Part shown: positions 1 to 11,455 of the stretch, piece after piece
Numbering within the stretch: the stretch's first letter is position 1
How the letters are laid out: every line of letters starts with the position of its first letter
Translations under genes and position numbers: made by a program
The notes under the pieces: model-generated
Databases searched by the model: none
The model's input: the letters and a program-made list of their open reading frames with translations, nothing else
What the model was told of the DNA's origin: nothing
NCBI GenBank assembly: GCA_027886175.1
Contig: JAJNNQ010000077.1
Span: 3,534,001-3,598,000 of the forward strand
Source: Phylloscopus collybita
Lineage: Eukaryota; Chordata; Aves; Passeriformes; Phylloscopidae
Direction of reading: 5' to 3'
DNA: 64,000 nt

Positions 1-179
1 GAGCTCTGGAAGCAGAATTCTCTGAGTCTCTCAGCTGAATTCTCTGTCCCTGTCCTGCATCTCTGTTGCAGATGGAATCTGCTGGTGCCATCCTCAGCTT
101 GAACCTTTCTGTGGAATGCAGACAGAGGTTCCCAGGTGTGTAAAGTAAGCATTGTTCAATGTTGATGCAAAGCTTTTAT

Positions 180-2425
180 GTTCATCCTGGAACCAAGGAG
201 CCTCCTGAGATACTGCAAGGCCTTGTTTAACCAAGGGTCCATTATGACATAGCAGGGGCTCATGGAATCAAGGAGACACTTGTGACAGTAGGGAACCTCC
301 TAGAAACAAGTCTCTGTTGTGGCAGTCATGGAATCAAAGAGACAGCTGTGACACAGCCAGGCTGTGTGGAACCAATGGTCCATTGTTACACTGCAGAGTC
401 AAGAAAAACATGGTGACACCACACAACCTCATGGAACCAAGGGTCCTTTGTGGCACAGCAGGGCCTCCTTGGAACTCAGGGGACCATTGTGACAAGGCAG
501 GGCCTAATGGAACCATGGAGACCATTGTGACACTAAGGAAACTCATGGAACCATGGTGACCATTGGGATGCTATGGAACCTCACAGAACCAAGGGTCCAT
601 TGTGACGTTGTGGTGCCTCCTGGAATCAAACCTTGTGAAACTTGGAGGCCTATGGAACAAGGGTTTCTATTGTGGCACTGCAGAACCTCATGGAACCAAG
701 GGGCCATTGTGACACTGCAGCACCAAGGAAACTGTTGTTGACAGTACAAAAACTCATGGAATAAAAAGTCCAGTGTGACATGAGGGAACCACATAGACCC
801 AAGGGTCCATTGTGACTCTGTAGGGCCTCATGGAATAGAGGGTCCATTGTGACACAGCAGGGCTTCATAGAACCAAGGGTGCATTGAGGCACAGCCAGGC
901 CTTGCTGGAAACAAAGAAACCACTGTTAAAAGCAGGGTAACTCCTAGAACCAAGGAGTCCATTGGTACAGCATAAAACCTATGGAACCAAGGTGCCATTG
1001 GGACAAAGCGGGGCCTCATGGAACTAAGGGGACAATCTGACCCATTGGGACTGCATGGAAGGAATTGTCCATGATGACAATGCAGATCCAAGGAGACCAT
1101 GGAGACACTATGGAACCTCATGGATCCAAGGGGCCATTGTGACACCAAAGACCTTCATGGAACCCAGGGTCCATTGTGACATAGCAAGGCCTCATTGGAA
1201 CAAAGGAACCAATGTTGACAGTACAGAAAGTCATGGAACCAAGGGGCTGTGGTGACACAGCAGGGACACATGGAACCAAGGAGACCAGTGATATTTAGGA
1301 ACCGCATGGAACCAAGGGTTCATTACGGCACTGCAGAAACAAGGAGACCATTGCTGACACTATGGAAGCTCATGGATCCAAGGAGCCTTTGTTACACTCC
1401 AAAGTGTCATTGAACCAAGGAGACCATTGTCTAGCTGCAGAAACTCATGGCACTAAGGCTTCACTTTGACACAGCAGGGTTCCATGAAACCAATGGTCCA
1501 TTGTGACAATGCAGATCCAAGGAAACCATGGTGATACTAGGGAAGATCATGAAACCAAAGAGACCACTTTGACATAATGGAATCTCATGGAACCAAACGT
1601 CCACTGTTACAGTCCAGAACCAAGGAGACCATTTTGACGCTACAGAACCTCATGGAATCAAGAGTTAGTTGTGAAACAGTTGGGCTTCATGGAACCAAGA
1701 AGCCATGGTGACACAGCAGGGCCACATGGAACCAATGGTCCATAGTGATACTGTGGATCCAAGGAAGCCATGCCGATAGTAGGGAACTTCATGGAACCAA
1801 GGGTCCATTGTGGCACAGCTGGGCCCCAAGGAACCAATTGTCCATTGTGACAATGCAGATCCAAGGAGATCATGGTGACACTACAGAACCTCATGGATCC
1901 AAGGAGCCATTGTGACGCTGTGGGGTCTTCTTGGAACAAAGGGCATTGTTGATAGTATGGAAGATGCTCATGGAAACTGTGGGACATTGTGGCACTGCAG
2001 AGCCTCACGGAACAAAGAAGACAACTGGGACACAGAGGAATTTTATGGAACCAAGCAGACATTTGCACACAACAGAACCAAGGAGACCATTGTTGGCACT
2101 ACAAAACCTCATGGGACTGAGGGGCCATTGTTATACAGCGAGGCCTGGTGGAACCAAGGGGCCAGTGTGACACCGTGGGGCCCCATGGAATCAAATATTC
2201 CTTGTGACACAGTGGGGCTGCTTGTCACCAATTGTCCATTGTGATACTGCAGATCCCAGAGACTGTGGTGACACTATGGCAGGTCATGGAACCAAGGGGC
2301 TATTGTGGCACACCAAGGCCTTGTGGAACCAAGGAGAGCCTTGTGGAACCAAGGAGAGCCTTGTGGCAGTGCAGAACCAAGGAGGCCATTTTGACAGGAT
2401 GGACCCTAATTGAATCAAGGGTTTA
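180..2425 (+). repeat. 37-bp satellite array S1
   Basis: Tandem degenerate repeats about 37 bp long. The consensus reads GGAACCAAGGGGCCATTG followed by TGACACTGCAGGGCCTCAT. Plus orientation means this consensus reads on the given strand. The period is clearest at 52190-52270, where adjacent units are exactly 37 bp apart. About 60 degenerate units fit here, many with deletions. One stop codon falls in the consensus per 37 codons on each strand, so reading frames in the array arise only by mutation and are not genes. Confidence 0.93.
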
Positions 2426-3082
2426 GAAGAATCCAAAGGGTTAAGAGTTTAGCTAAAGAGATAGGAGCAAGAAGCAATGGATATTAATGAAGAGTTTAGA
2501 GTAGAAGCAAAGTAGGATAGTTGATCATTGCCAGATGAAGCTAGTTTGAGAAGACAATATATCATTTGCCTGACTTTGCTGTGTTTGTAGAAGTTCTGAG
2601 GGGAGGATGGAGTATTGTAAAGATGAAGAAACTGTAGGTGCACCTGGACCCCCAAACCAGTCAGAACCAGGCAGGAGAGCTTGAACTATGTCCAAGGAGT
2701 CAGAGAGCCTGCCAACAAGACCAAGGTGAAAAGTTTACCTTGAGGAAGACGTTCCCGACTTCATCCTATGGCACCACTGACCCATTTCAAAACCCACTGA
2801 CCCAATTTGAGTGCAGGACTGCACAAGCGTGAAAGGACTTTGAGCTCATTTTATGATGAAGAGGAGAGAAGGCAGGGTTAAGTAATAAGTATGTATAGGT
2901 GTGTTGAATGATAACATGAATATGTAAGATTTTGTAGAGAAATAGAGAGCCAGAGCTCTGTGAGTTTTGCACATGCCTTTGGGAGGTTACTCCCCGTATT
3001 GCCTAGCACTGAATTAAACATACCACTTTTCTAACTTTAATTAGCTGGAGAGCCTTTGCCCGTGCTTTATTTACTTGATAAT
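2426..3082. other. A/T-rich non-coding block, shared by both P1 arms
   Basis: No convincing reading frame. The block is duplicated inverted at 6650-7265. Its base composition and several AATTAAA-like motifs suggest an old retroelement or LTR, but I could find no terminal repeats, so the class is unassigned. Confidence 0.45.
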
Positions 3083-3175
3083 GGAACCAAGGGTCCATTG
3101 TTCTACACCAGGGCCTCATGGAACCAAGGGGCCATTGTGACACTGGGGCATAATGGAGCCAAGGACAGTGTTGAT
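3083..3175 (+). repeat. Short island of 37-bp satellite
   Basis: Two to three units of the same 37-bp consensus (GGAACCAAGGG, CCATTGT and so on) sit apart from the main array. The mirrored island in the other P1 arm is at about 6535-6612. Confidence 0.8.
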
Positions 3176-4114
3176 ACTGAAATCCACCTGACATAAACTT
3201 TTTAATACAACTTTGAATATTTGAGAGCATTATTACAGTGTGATAACACTGTTTTATTCTTCATTACATCCTGCTGGTCACTTGGGCAATCCTTCCTCCA
3301 TTGGTGTGCACTGAACATCAAATGAACAGAGTTTTGATCACACACACTGATTATGCATTCATTAGCTATCCCCTCTTCCTTTAAATTTACTTCACATTGT
3401 TGCACCCCTTCTCACAAGTTCTTATCTGGTTTTTTGGGGTCTGTCTTCAACATTCAGTGTCCTTTCTAGGTGGCTGCTCCTCAACCCCCACTTCTGAGTA
3501 TGGGCAATATTATTGTTTTGCAAACCTTCTGTTTTGTCAGCCTTGTAGAGCTGACCTTATTGTTGCATTTTTAATAACTTCTGTTTTCCAGAGTTACATC
3601 CTTGATCCATTTATCCAAGGCTGCGCTGTTCTGTTCTACTGTCCTTGATAAGAGTCAATGTTGTTCTGTTCTCCTGTCCTTGTCACAGCGCTCGCCCCAT
3701 CTGAGGCGTGTCTGCAACCCCCCCAACCTATGGGCTTGGGGTGGGCAAGTGTTCCTGAGGGAACAGGGATGGGATAGCTGGGCTGGACTGACCCAAGGGA
3801 TGTTCCATTGCAGGTCACACCATGATCAGCAATAAACTGCAGGAAGTTGGGGAGGGCATTAATTTCATTTTAGAAACATTTTTTCCTTCAAAATATTACC
3901 AATGCATAAAGAATCCTCTCCTGCCACAAGATGGTTAAATATTTTCTGCTCATAGGAGATTTCCTGTGTATTTGCTTTCCTTCTGTTTGTGGCCTTTGCT
4001 TTTTTTGTTGGTTTGTTAGTGGGGTTTTTGTGTTGTTGTGGGTGGGTCTTGCTTTGGGTTTCTGTTGTTGGATTCCCGTTTTTCCCATTTGAACTGCATT
4101 TTTTCTGATTTTTT
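3176..4114. other. Non-coding inner part of P1 left arm
   Basis: No gene recognised. The segment is mirrored at 5610-6530. The end (3960-4110) is T/G-rich low-complexity DNA, so the long minus-strand reading frame over it is not credible as a protein. Confidence 0.5.
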
Positions 4115-4252
4115 CTGGCTCTGGCACTGTCACTTCTGTGCTGGTTGCTGCCTCCAACACTGAACCCCCTCATCTCCAGCCTGAGGAACCAGGAGCTGGA
4201 GGATGACCTGAGGAATATGACCACTCTGTGCTTTTCACAAACAATCAGGTGA
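4115..4252 (+). pseudogene. Olfactory receptor 3' remnant
   Basis: This encodes 45 codons matching the last transmembrane segment and tail of an avian OR14-type receptor, including PPTLNPLISSLRNQEL, the TM7 hallmark PxLNPxIYSLRN with Y replaced by S. A TGA stop follows at 4250-4252. Everything upstream of TM7 is missing: the homology begins at CTGGCTCTGGCACTG, immediately beside the inner end of the P1 left arm. The tail (ELEDDLRNMTTLCF) differs from OR1 and OR2 and matches the remnant at 57148-57320, so it comes from another OR subfamily. Not functional as it stands. Confidence 0.85.
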
Positions 4253-4879
4253 CTCTTTGTTTGTGCACAGCATTCAGAATGGACCTGAGGCAGCAGCAGA
4301 GCAGGGCCTGGGCTGTGTCTCTCTTCTGGGGGCAGCCTGGGAAGGTGCCCCAGGGCAATTGTCCCACACCAGCCCCTGCAACCACCATGGCCAGCACAGG
4401 CCTCTCCCCACACCTGCAGGAGGTTGTTTGTCCCTGCATGGAGGGACACCAAGGGACCAGGCCAGCAGTGCCTGTTTGCTCTGTACTGAGGAGATTTCAG
4501 CAGTGCATCCTGTGTGTGTGTGTGGGGAGATGAAGCAGAGTGAGCACAAACACCATCAGCAGCACTCAGGGCTGGCACAATTGCAGAGGCACAAACAGGG
4601 CCTTGAAGCCACTTCACTCTGAGACTGAAATCCTCTGGGAAACCACCTGAATTCTTCACTGGGCTGTGCTTAGGACTGCAGAGAGAAACATCCAGGGCAG
4701 GGAGGCTCCAGGGAAACTGCTCAGCACAGCCAAGGACTGCCCAGAGAGACCATTGGGGTGGGGCTGTGTGGGGAGAAATCACAGCTGCCTCCCTTCTGAA
4801 CCACCCCCAGGACCTGGACAGGGCTGTGCTGTGTTCTGGGCACTGACCTGGAACTGAGGGATGTGGAAAAGGCCTTTGG
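4253..4879. other. GC-rich non-coding spacer of P1
   Basis: No gene seen. The first part (4250-4300) continues the homology to the 3' flank of the OR remnant at 57290-57330. The stretch near 4520-4545 resembles 40010-40030 downstream of OR2 (GGGGAGATGAAGC followed by GAGCACAAA). It is therefore probably old OR 3' flanking DNA. Confidence 0.45.
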
Positions 4880-5470
4880 TGTCAGGGCTGTTGAGAAGGC
4901 TGGGTAGTGTCACTGGGAGAGCTCTCTCAAACACCTTGGAAAGGGCAGAGCCATGCCAGAGGGTCCTGGGAACCTGGGAAAGGCAGACATGGAGCCAGTC
5001 TGCAACCAGGGCAGGGAGGGGATCTGGGAGAGTCCCAGCCTGGTCAGGCTCAGCAGGGAAGGGGATGTGGCAAATGCTCCTGCAGCCATTCCAGGCACTG
5101 GCAGGGCAAGGCAGGGACTGCAGAACCCAGGTGGGAGGGAAAAGAAGGGGATGTTGTGTGCCCAGACTTCAGCCAGGCCTGTGACACTGTCTGCTGTTGT
5201 CTCCTCAGAGCCAGACTGGAGAGAGCTGGGCTGAAGAAATGGAACATGGGCTGGGTGGGAATTTGGCTGAACAATGAGGTTCAAATGTCAAATCCATGGT
5301 ACAGAGTCCTCTTGGCAGCCACTGCCTGGTGACATCCCTCAGTGACCAGCCCTTGACCACCACTGGGGAACATTTCTATTATCTTTACAATGACATCAAA
5401 TGCACTTTTAATTCCTTTGTAGATACTGCCAAATTGTAGGGAGTCTGTGACCAAACTCATCCAGTTGATG
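4880..5470 (+). mobile_element. Decayed CR1 LINE, reverse transcriptase part
   Basis: Around 5140-5190 the translation reads VVCPDFSQACDTV, a degraded form of the CR1 reverse transcriptase motif VVYLDFSKAFDTV. Upstream (4880-5100) the spacing and words of the CR1 'pre-motif' survive (LGTW-ER, then PAWSGS). Downstream (5370-5450) the ND-x-KCTFNSFVDTAKL region, the FADDTKL block, is visible. Stops and indels break every frame. It is truncated at both ends and lies within the P1 spacer. Confidence 0.75.
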
Positions 5471-6534
5471 GTGACTGCAAAACATAATTGGGCATCATTG
5501 TGCTTTTCTTTTTTATGGGCAAGATGACTGACTTGAGTCATTTTGTCTTGCCATGAGGTGCCAGCCAAGCCATGAGAAAAGGGAGGAAAACTCATGCATC
5601 AGAAAAAAGGCAATTCAGAAGGGAAAAACCCAAACCCAACAAAAACACCCCAAAGCAAAACCTACCATAAAAGCACAAAAACCCCACAAACAAACCAACC
5701 ACAAAAAGCAAAGGCCACAAACAGAAGAAAAGCAAATCCACAGGAAATCTCCGATCAGCAGAAAGTGTTCAACCATCTTTTGGCAGGAAAGGATACTTTA
5801 TGTATCTGTTTTAAACTGTTTTAAAAAATGTTAGTCCCCTATCCTCCTTGCCCTTCGTGCTTCCTGCAGTTTATTGCTGATCATGGTGTGACATGCAATG
5901 GAACATCCCTTGGGTCAGTCCAGCCCAGCTGTCCCATCCCTGTTCCCTCAGGAACACTTGCCCACCCCAAGCCCATAGGTTGGGGGGTTGCAGACACGCC
6001 TCAGGTGGGGCGAGCGCTGTGACAAGGACAGGAGAACAGAACAACATTTACTCTTCTCAAGGACAGAAGAACAGAACAGCACAGCCTTGGAGAAATGGAT
6101 CAAGGATGTAACTCTGGCAAACAGAAGTCATTCAAAATGCAAGAAAAATGTCAGCTCAGCCCTACAAGGCTGACAAAACTGAAGGTTTGCAAAACACTAA
6201 TATTGTCCACGCTCAGAAGTGGGGTCGAGGAACAGCCACCTAGAAAGGACACTGGATGTTGAAGACAGACCCCAAAGAACCAGATGAGAACTTGTGAGAA
6301 CGGGTGCAACTATGTCAAGTAAATTCAAAGGAAGTGAGGATAGCTAATGAATGCATAATCAGTGTGTGTGATCAAAACTCTGTTCATTTGATGCTCAGTG
6401 CACTCAAATGGGGGAAGGATCACCCAAGTGACCAGCATGATGTAATAAAGAATATCTGCTCTCAAATACTCAGAATGTTGTTCAAAAGTTTTTGTCCAGT
6501 GGATTTCAGTATCAATAGTGTCCTTGACTCCATT

Positions 6535-6612
6535 ATGTCCCACAGTGTCACAGTGGCCCCTTGGTTCCATGAGGCCCTGCTGTAGAACAATGGATCGTTG
6601 GTTCCATTCTTG
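6535..6612 (-). repeat. Short island of 37-bp satellite
   Basis: Mirror copy of the island at 3083-3175, with the consensus reading on the minus strand (TTGGTTCCATGAGGCCCTGC on the given strand). Confidence 0.8.
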
Positions 6613-7267
6613 AGTAAATAAAGCACAGACAAAGACTCTCCAACTAATTCAAGTTAGAAAGTGTTATGTTTAATTCAGTGCCAGGCAACACGGGAGTAAC
6701 CTCCCAAAGACGTGTGCAAAAATCACAGAGCTCTGGCCCCCTCTTTATCTGCAAAATCTTACATATTCATGTAATCATTTAAGATGCTTATACATACGTA
6801 TTACTTAACCTCACCTTCTCTCCTCTTCATCATAAAATGAGCTCAAAGTCCTTTCACACTTGCGCAGTCCTGCACTCAAATTGGGTTGATGAGTTTTGAA
6901 ATGGGTGAGTGGTGCATTTGGATGAAGTCAGGAACGTCTTCCTCAAGGCAAACTTTTCACCTTGGTCTTGTTGGCAGGCTCTCTGACCCCTTGGGTATAG
7001 TTCAAGCTCTGCTGCCTGGTTCTGTCTGCTTTTGGGGCCCAGGTGCACCTACAGTTTCTTCATCTTTACAATACTCCATCCTCCCATCATAACTTCTACA
7101 AACACAGCAAAGTCAGGCAAATGATAAATTGTCTTCTCAAACCAGCTTCATCTGGCAATGATCAACTATCCTACATTGCCTCTGCTCCAAACTCCTCATT
7201 AATATCCATTGCTTCCTTCTTCTATCCCTTTAGCTATACTCTTAACCCTTTGGATTCTTCAAAACCC

Positions 7268-8490
7268 TTGATTCAATTAGGGTCCTGTCAAAATGGCTTC
7301 CTCAGTTCTGCACTGCCACAATGCTCTCCTTGGTTCCACAAGGCCTTGGTGTGCCACAACAGCCCCTTGGTTCCATGACCTGCCATAGTGTCACCACGGT
7401 CTCTTGCATCTGCCGTATCACAATGGACAATTGGTGACAAGCAGCCCCACTGTGTCACAAGGAATATTTGATTCCATGGGGCCCCACGGTGTCACACTGG
7501 CCCCTTGGTTCCACCAGGCCTCACTGTATAACAATGGCCCCTCAGTTCCATGAGGTTTTGTACTGCCAACAAGGGTCTCCTTGGTTCTGTCGTGTGCAAA
7601 TGGTTGCTTGGTTCCATAACATTCCTCCGTGTTGCAGTGGTCTCCTTTGTGGCACTGCAGAGCCTCATGGAACAATGTCCCACAGTGTCCATGAGCATCT
7701 TCCATACTATCAACAATGGCCTTTGTTCCAAGGAGGCCCCAGAGTGTCACAATGGCTCTTTGGATCCATGAGGTTCTGTAGTGTCACCATGATCTCCTTG
7801 GATCTGCATTGTCACAATGGACAAGTGGTTCCTTGGGGCCCAACTGTGTCAAAATGAACCCTTGGTTCCATGAAGTTCTGTATTGGTATGGCCTCCTTGG
7901 ATCCACACTATGGACCATTGGTTCCATGTGGCCCTGATGTGTCACTATGATCCCTTGGTTCCATGAGCTTCTGTAGTGTAACATGGTCACCTTGATTCCA
8001 TGAGGTTCTGCAGTGTCACAATAGAAACCCTTGTTCCATTAGGCCTCCAAGTTTCACAATGTTTGATTCCAGGAGGCACCACAATGTCACAATGGACCCT
8101 TGGTTCTGTGAGGTTCCATAGCAACCCAATGGTCACCATGGTTCCATGTGTTTCCTTAGTGTCACAGGGGTGACCATGGTTCCATTAGGCCCTGACTTGT
8201 CACAATGGTCCCCTGGGTTCCAAGGAGGCCCTGCTGTGCCACAAAGGACCCTTGGTTCCATGAGGTTCTGTGGTTTCACCATGTTCTTCTTGAATCTGCA
8301 GGGTAACAATGGACCATTGGTTCCACATGACCTGGCTGTGTCACAAATGTCTCTTTGATTCCATGACTGCCACAACAGAGACTTGTTTCTAGGAGGTTCC
8401 CTACTGTCACAATTGTCTCCTTGATTCCATGAGACCCTGCTGTGTCACAATGGACCCTTGGTTAAACAAGGCCTTGCAGTGTCTCAAGAG
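7268..8490 (-). repeat. 37-bp satellite array S2
   Basis: Inverted copy of S1 in the P1 right arm. On the given strand the unit reads TTGGTTCCATGAGG followed by CCCTGCAGTGTCACAATGG with frequent small deletions. About 33 units. Open frames here are by-products of the repeat. Confidence 0.92.
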
Positions 8491-8695
8491 GCTCCTTGGT
8501 TCCATCAGGAACACAAAAGCTTTGCATCAACATTGAGCAACGCTTCCTTTACACACCTGGGAACCTCTGTCTGCATTCCAAAGGAGGGTTCAAGCTGAGG
8601 ATGGCACCAGCAGCTTCCATCTGCAACACAGATCCAGGACAGGGACAGAGAATTCATCTGAGAGACTCAGAGAATTCTGCTTCCCGAGCTCATTT

Positions 8696-9839
8696 CTGGT
8701 GGCACGGTCCCTTGTAGAAAGGTGACATCATTCCAGGAAGCCTGTCCTGAGCATGTGGTTCCTGAGTGGGCTTTGTTGTTTAGGAAACCCTCTCAGGCTT
8801 TTCCATTCCTTCCTCAGCAACAGGAAAACTTCTCCTTGACCTGTGTGCAGGCAGAGGCCTGAGGAGAGCAGGTGGGACATGGTGCAATGGGCTGGGACAG
8901 GCAGCTGCAGAGCTCAGGGGACAAGGTTGTGCTGCAGGGCCCAGGGATGTCAGTGCCAGGTGGGCAATGTCAGACATGGTGAGGTTGGGGTGAGGAGCAG
9001 GTTGTCCAAACAGGGTCAGCCTGCAAGGGGCTCATTCTTCTCCATACCCAGACCTTCTAAAGAAACCTTCAGCATCAAGATAACATGGAGATTGTTTCTA
9101 TCACCTCTTCAATGAACAAAAAAATTTTAAAATATTCATGTGTTTAAAAAACCAAAAATCATGACATGGGACTTCAAATCTCCCTCCTTAATATAACACC
9201 AAACTGACTCCAGTAAACTGCACAAGCCTTGGAGGCTCATAGACAATTAAAAGAAGATAAGGAGCTCCTGAGGGCTTCCTGTATTTTCATGGGACCCATG
9301 GTGAATTTGGGGCTGAGTCCAGGACCCCCAGGCACTGAGAGAAGGCTGAAGAAGCTGCTGAAGGTGTCAGAAGCAAAACTCCAAGTCCCTTGGAGCATCC
9401 CTGGGCCCCAGGGAGGGCAGGGAGTGCCAAAGGCTGCCCAGGGACTGGGGAGAGCAGCTCCTTGAGGCCAGGATTGCAGGGAGCCCAAGGCTGTGAGCAG
9501 GGACTGCAATGCTGAGCAAGGCCTGGGCTGGCTGGAGGGAGCAGAAAGGCCAAGGCCTGAGCCCAGGCCTGGCACAGCAGGGCCTGTCCCTCGCGGCTGG
9601 CTGGGGGCTGTTGGTGGGGCAGGGGGATGGCAGGGGCAGCAAGGACAAATGTCCTAAAGCTGCAAGGCCTGCCAGGCTGCTCAGGGAGGGGCCAGGCAGA
9701 AGCCAAGTGCAGGCTTTCCTGCAAGGAAAGTTCCTTTTGTGGGTTCTGCAGAGGCGCTGGCAGAGCCCAGGGGACAAAGGCCTGGGTGCCTGTGGCCCTG
9801 CCAGCCCTGCCCAGCCCTTGGCCATCTCTCCTGCAGGTG
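8696..9839. other. Non-coding, moderately GC-rich
   Basis: No gene recognised. Reading frames up to 376 codons run across 9287-10417 on the minus strand, but they have no motif, overlap a CR1 fragment and reflect GC-rich, stop-poor DNA. The sequence just right of 8695 would be the continuation of P1 if the left arm extends beyond the window. Confidence 0.5.
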
Positions 9840-10140
9840 TGAGTGTGGATCTGCTGGAGGGCAGGAGGGCTCTGCACATGGCCCTGGACAGGCTGGATCC
9901 AGGGCCCAAATCCAACAATGTCAGCTTGAACAAGACCAAGATCTGGGTCCTGCACTTTGGCCACAACAAGCCCTGCAGTGCTACAGGCTGGGGACAGAGT
10001 GGCTGGACAGCAGCCAGGCAGAAAGGGACCTGCAGGGACTGATGGACAGCAGGCTGGACATGAGGCAGCAGTGTGCCCAGGCGGCCAAGAAGGCCAATGG
10101 CTCCTGGCCTGGATCAGTAACGGTGTGGACAGCAGGAGCA
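9840..10140 (+). mobile_element. CR1 LINE fragment, 3' part of reverse transcriptase
   Basis: Translation in broken frames gives SVDLLEGRRAL, VLHFGHN and QCAQAAKKANG, the characteristic CR1 downstream RT/thumb words. The same words occur at 44370-44640 in the longer CR1 of this window. It is truncated at both ends, and its right end coincides with the start of the block conserved downstream of OR1 and OR2. Confidence 0.8.
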
Positions 10141-10442
10141 GAACTGCTGTGCCACCCTTGCCTTCCCCCCAGCCCTGCACACAGACATTGCTGCTGCAAC
10201 TCCAGAGAAGGGAACAAAAGGGGATTTCCACTGAAAACTTTTTTGGGAGATCTTTTAGTTCATTTCGAGCCACTGAGAACACAGAAACTCTTTGACACAG
10301 TCTGGGTCCACAGCAAAGGTGAAGAGAATCAAACTGAGAAACAGCACAAACAAAGACATTTCTTTGCAGATAATTTTGAAAAACTAAGACAGGGAAAAAA
10401 CAAAAACCCACAACCAAACCAACAAGAACTATAAATATGGCT

Positions 10443-10448
10443 TTTATT
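10443..10448 (-). terminator. Polyadenylation signal of OR1
   Basis: AATAAA on the minus strand, 30 bp past the OR1 stop codon, in the context CTTGTAATAAAA. The same context lies at the same distance behind OR2 (39106-39111). A vertebrate poly(A) signal, not a bacterial terminator. Confidence 0.65.
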
Positions 10449-10477
10449 ACAAGTTATTACACAAACTTGCCAGCAGT

Positions 10478-11410
10478 TTAGTGTTTCTGAAATCGTTCAG
10501 TGACCAGTTTCCACACTGCAGATTTGAGCTCCTGGTTCCTCAGGCTGTAGATGAGGGGGTTCAGGGCTGGAGGCACCACCGAGTACAGAACTGACAGGGA
10601 CAGATCCAGGGATGGGGAGGAGATGGAGGGGGGCTTCAGGTAGGCAAATGCTGAAGTGCTGAGGAACAGGGAGAGCACAGCCAGGTGAGGGAGGCAGGTG
10701 GAAAAGGCTTTGTGCCATCCCTCCTCAGAGGGGATCCTCAGCACAGCTCTGAAGATCTGCACATAGGAAAAAACAATGAACACAAAACAGCCAAATGATA
10801 AAGTGGCACTGAATATAGTAACTCCAAATTCCCTGATGTAGGAGTTGGAGCAGGAGAGCTTGAGGATCTGGGGCACATCACAGAAGAACTGACCCAGGGC
10901 ATTGCCATGGCACAGGGGTAGGGAAAATGTGTTGGCTGTGAAAAGCAGAGCAGTGAGAAAGCCACTGGCCCAGGCAGCTGCTGCCGTGTGGGCACAAGCT
11001 CTGCTGCCCAGGAGGGTCCCGTAGTGCAGGGGTTTGCAGATGGACACGTAGCGGTCGTAGCACATGACGGTCAGCAGGGAAAGCTCTGCTGTGATAAAGA
11101 AGAGAAAAAAAAAGACTTGGGCAGCACATCCTTTGTAGGAGATGCTCCTGGTGTTCCAGAGGGAATTGTGCATGGCTTTGGGGACAGTGGTGCAGATGCA
11201 GCCCAGGTCGGTGAGGGCCAGGTTGAGCAGGAAGAAGAACATGGGGCTGTGCAGGTGGTGGCCGCAGGCTACGGCGCTGATGATGAGGCCGTTGCCCAGG
11301 AGGGCAGCCAGGGAGATGCCCAGGAAGAGGCAGAAGTGCAGGAGCTGCAGCTGCCGCCTGTCTGCCAATGCCAGCTGGAGGAAGTGCCTGATGGAGCTGC
11401 TGTTGCACAT
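10478..11410 (-). CDS. Olfactory receptor, OR14-like (OR1), intact
   Basis: An odorant-binding class A GPCR expected in the cilia of olfactory neurons, coupling to a Golf-type G protein. The single coding exon has 310 codons, the normal OR length. Visible landmarks: N-glycosylation site NSS at 3-5; TM1 GN at 39-40; PMFFFLLNLALTDLG at 56-70 (TM2); Cys95 and Cys177 for the conserved disulfide; MCYDRYVSIC at 116-125, the OR form of the DRY motif; KAFSTCLPHLAV at 234-245 (TM6 start); PPALNPLIYSLRN at 280-292 (TM7); short tail ending FQKH. The ATG at 11408-11410 is chosen because it aligns with OR2 and gives the standard MxNSSS start. A splice-acceptor-like tract (CTACCTCCTGCAG) ends at 11434, fitting a 5' non-coding exon. 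An out-of-frame ATG lies between acceptor and start. OR14-like assignment is from family recall; the ligand is unknown. Confidence 0.96.
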   Translation of the reverse strand: MCNSSSIRHFLQLALADRRQLQLLHFCLFLGISLAALLGNGLIISAVACGHHLHSPMFFFLLNLALTDLGCICTTVPKAMHNSLWNTRSISYKGCAAQVFFFLFFITAELSLLTVMCYDRYVSICKPLHYGTLLGSRACAHTAAAAWASGFLTALLFTANTFSLPLCHGNALGQFFCDVPQILKLSCSNSYIREFGVTIFSATLSFGCFVFIVFSYVQIFRAVLRIPSEEGWHKAFSTCLPHLAVLSLFLSTSAFAYLKPPSISSPSLDLSLSVLYSVVPPALNPLIYSLRNQELKSAVWKLVTERFQKH

Positions 11411-11433
11411 CTGCGGTCTCTGGACATTTCAAC

Positions 11434-11455
11434 CTGCAGGAGGTAGAAAGACAGT
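11434..11455 (-). promoter_or_regulatory. Probable splice acceptor upstream of OR1
   Basis: On the minus strand a pyrimidine-rich tract followed by CTGCAG precedes the OR1 start by about 23 bp. Vertebrate OR genes usually have an intron in the 5' UTR ending just before the coding exon, so this is a plausible acceptor. The upstream exon and promoter could not be identified. Confidence 0.5.

Larger units (their letters stand above)
1..4095. repeat. Left arm of large inverted repeat P1
   Basis: The reverse complement of this segment reappears at 5610-8695. Landmarks seen directly: the first bases (GAGCTC, then AGCAGAATTCTCTGAG) match the complement of 8650-8695; the 37-bp array at 180-2425 matches 7268-8490; the A/T-rich block 2426-3075 matches 6650-7265; the block 3650-3860 matches 5850-6060; the T/G-rich stretch 3865-4095 matches 5610-5830. 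Over about 170 bp at 3680-3850 I count four differences. The arm starts at base 1, so it may continue outside the window. Contents are non-coding: satellite, A/T-rich retroelement-like sequence and low-complexity DNA. Confidence 0.9.
5610..8695. repeat. Right arm of large inverted repeat P1
   Basis: Reverse complement of 1-4095. It is about 1 kb shorter because the 37-bp array inside it (7268-8490) lacks a block present in the left-arm array, roughly the part corresponding to 690-1680. The non-satellite parts of the two arms are almost the same length. No genes. Confidence 0.9.

Noticed and set aside
180..2425. Many 60-140-codon frames on both strands with repeated GTKGP/WNQG or WFHEAL/SVTMAP words
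   Set aside because: They are translations of the 37-bp satellite. 37 is not a multiple of three, so each frame cycles through all phases with a 37-residue period, and the consensus has one stop per cycle. No start, domain or constraint.
180..2425. CRISPR-like array (repeats of 37 bp)
   Set aside because: Units are directly adjacent with no unique spacers, and the sequence is clearly vertebrate.
3865..4782. 305-codon minus-strand frame
   Set aside because: Runs antisense over an OR remnant and low-complexity T/G-rich DNA; no motif.
9287..10417. 376-codon minus-strand frame next to OR1
   Set aside because: Antisense to a CR1 fragment and to the OR1 3' flank; GC-rich and stop-poor; no domain.
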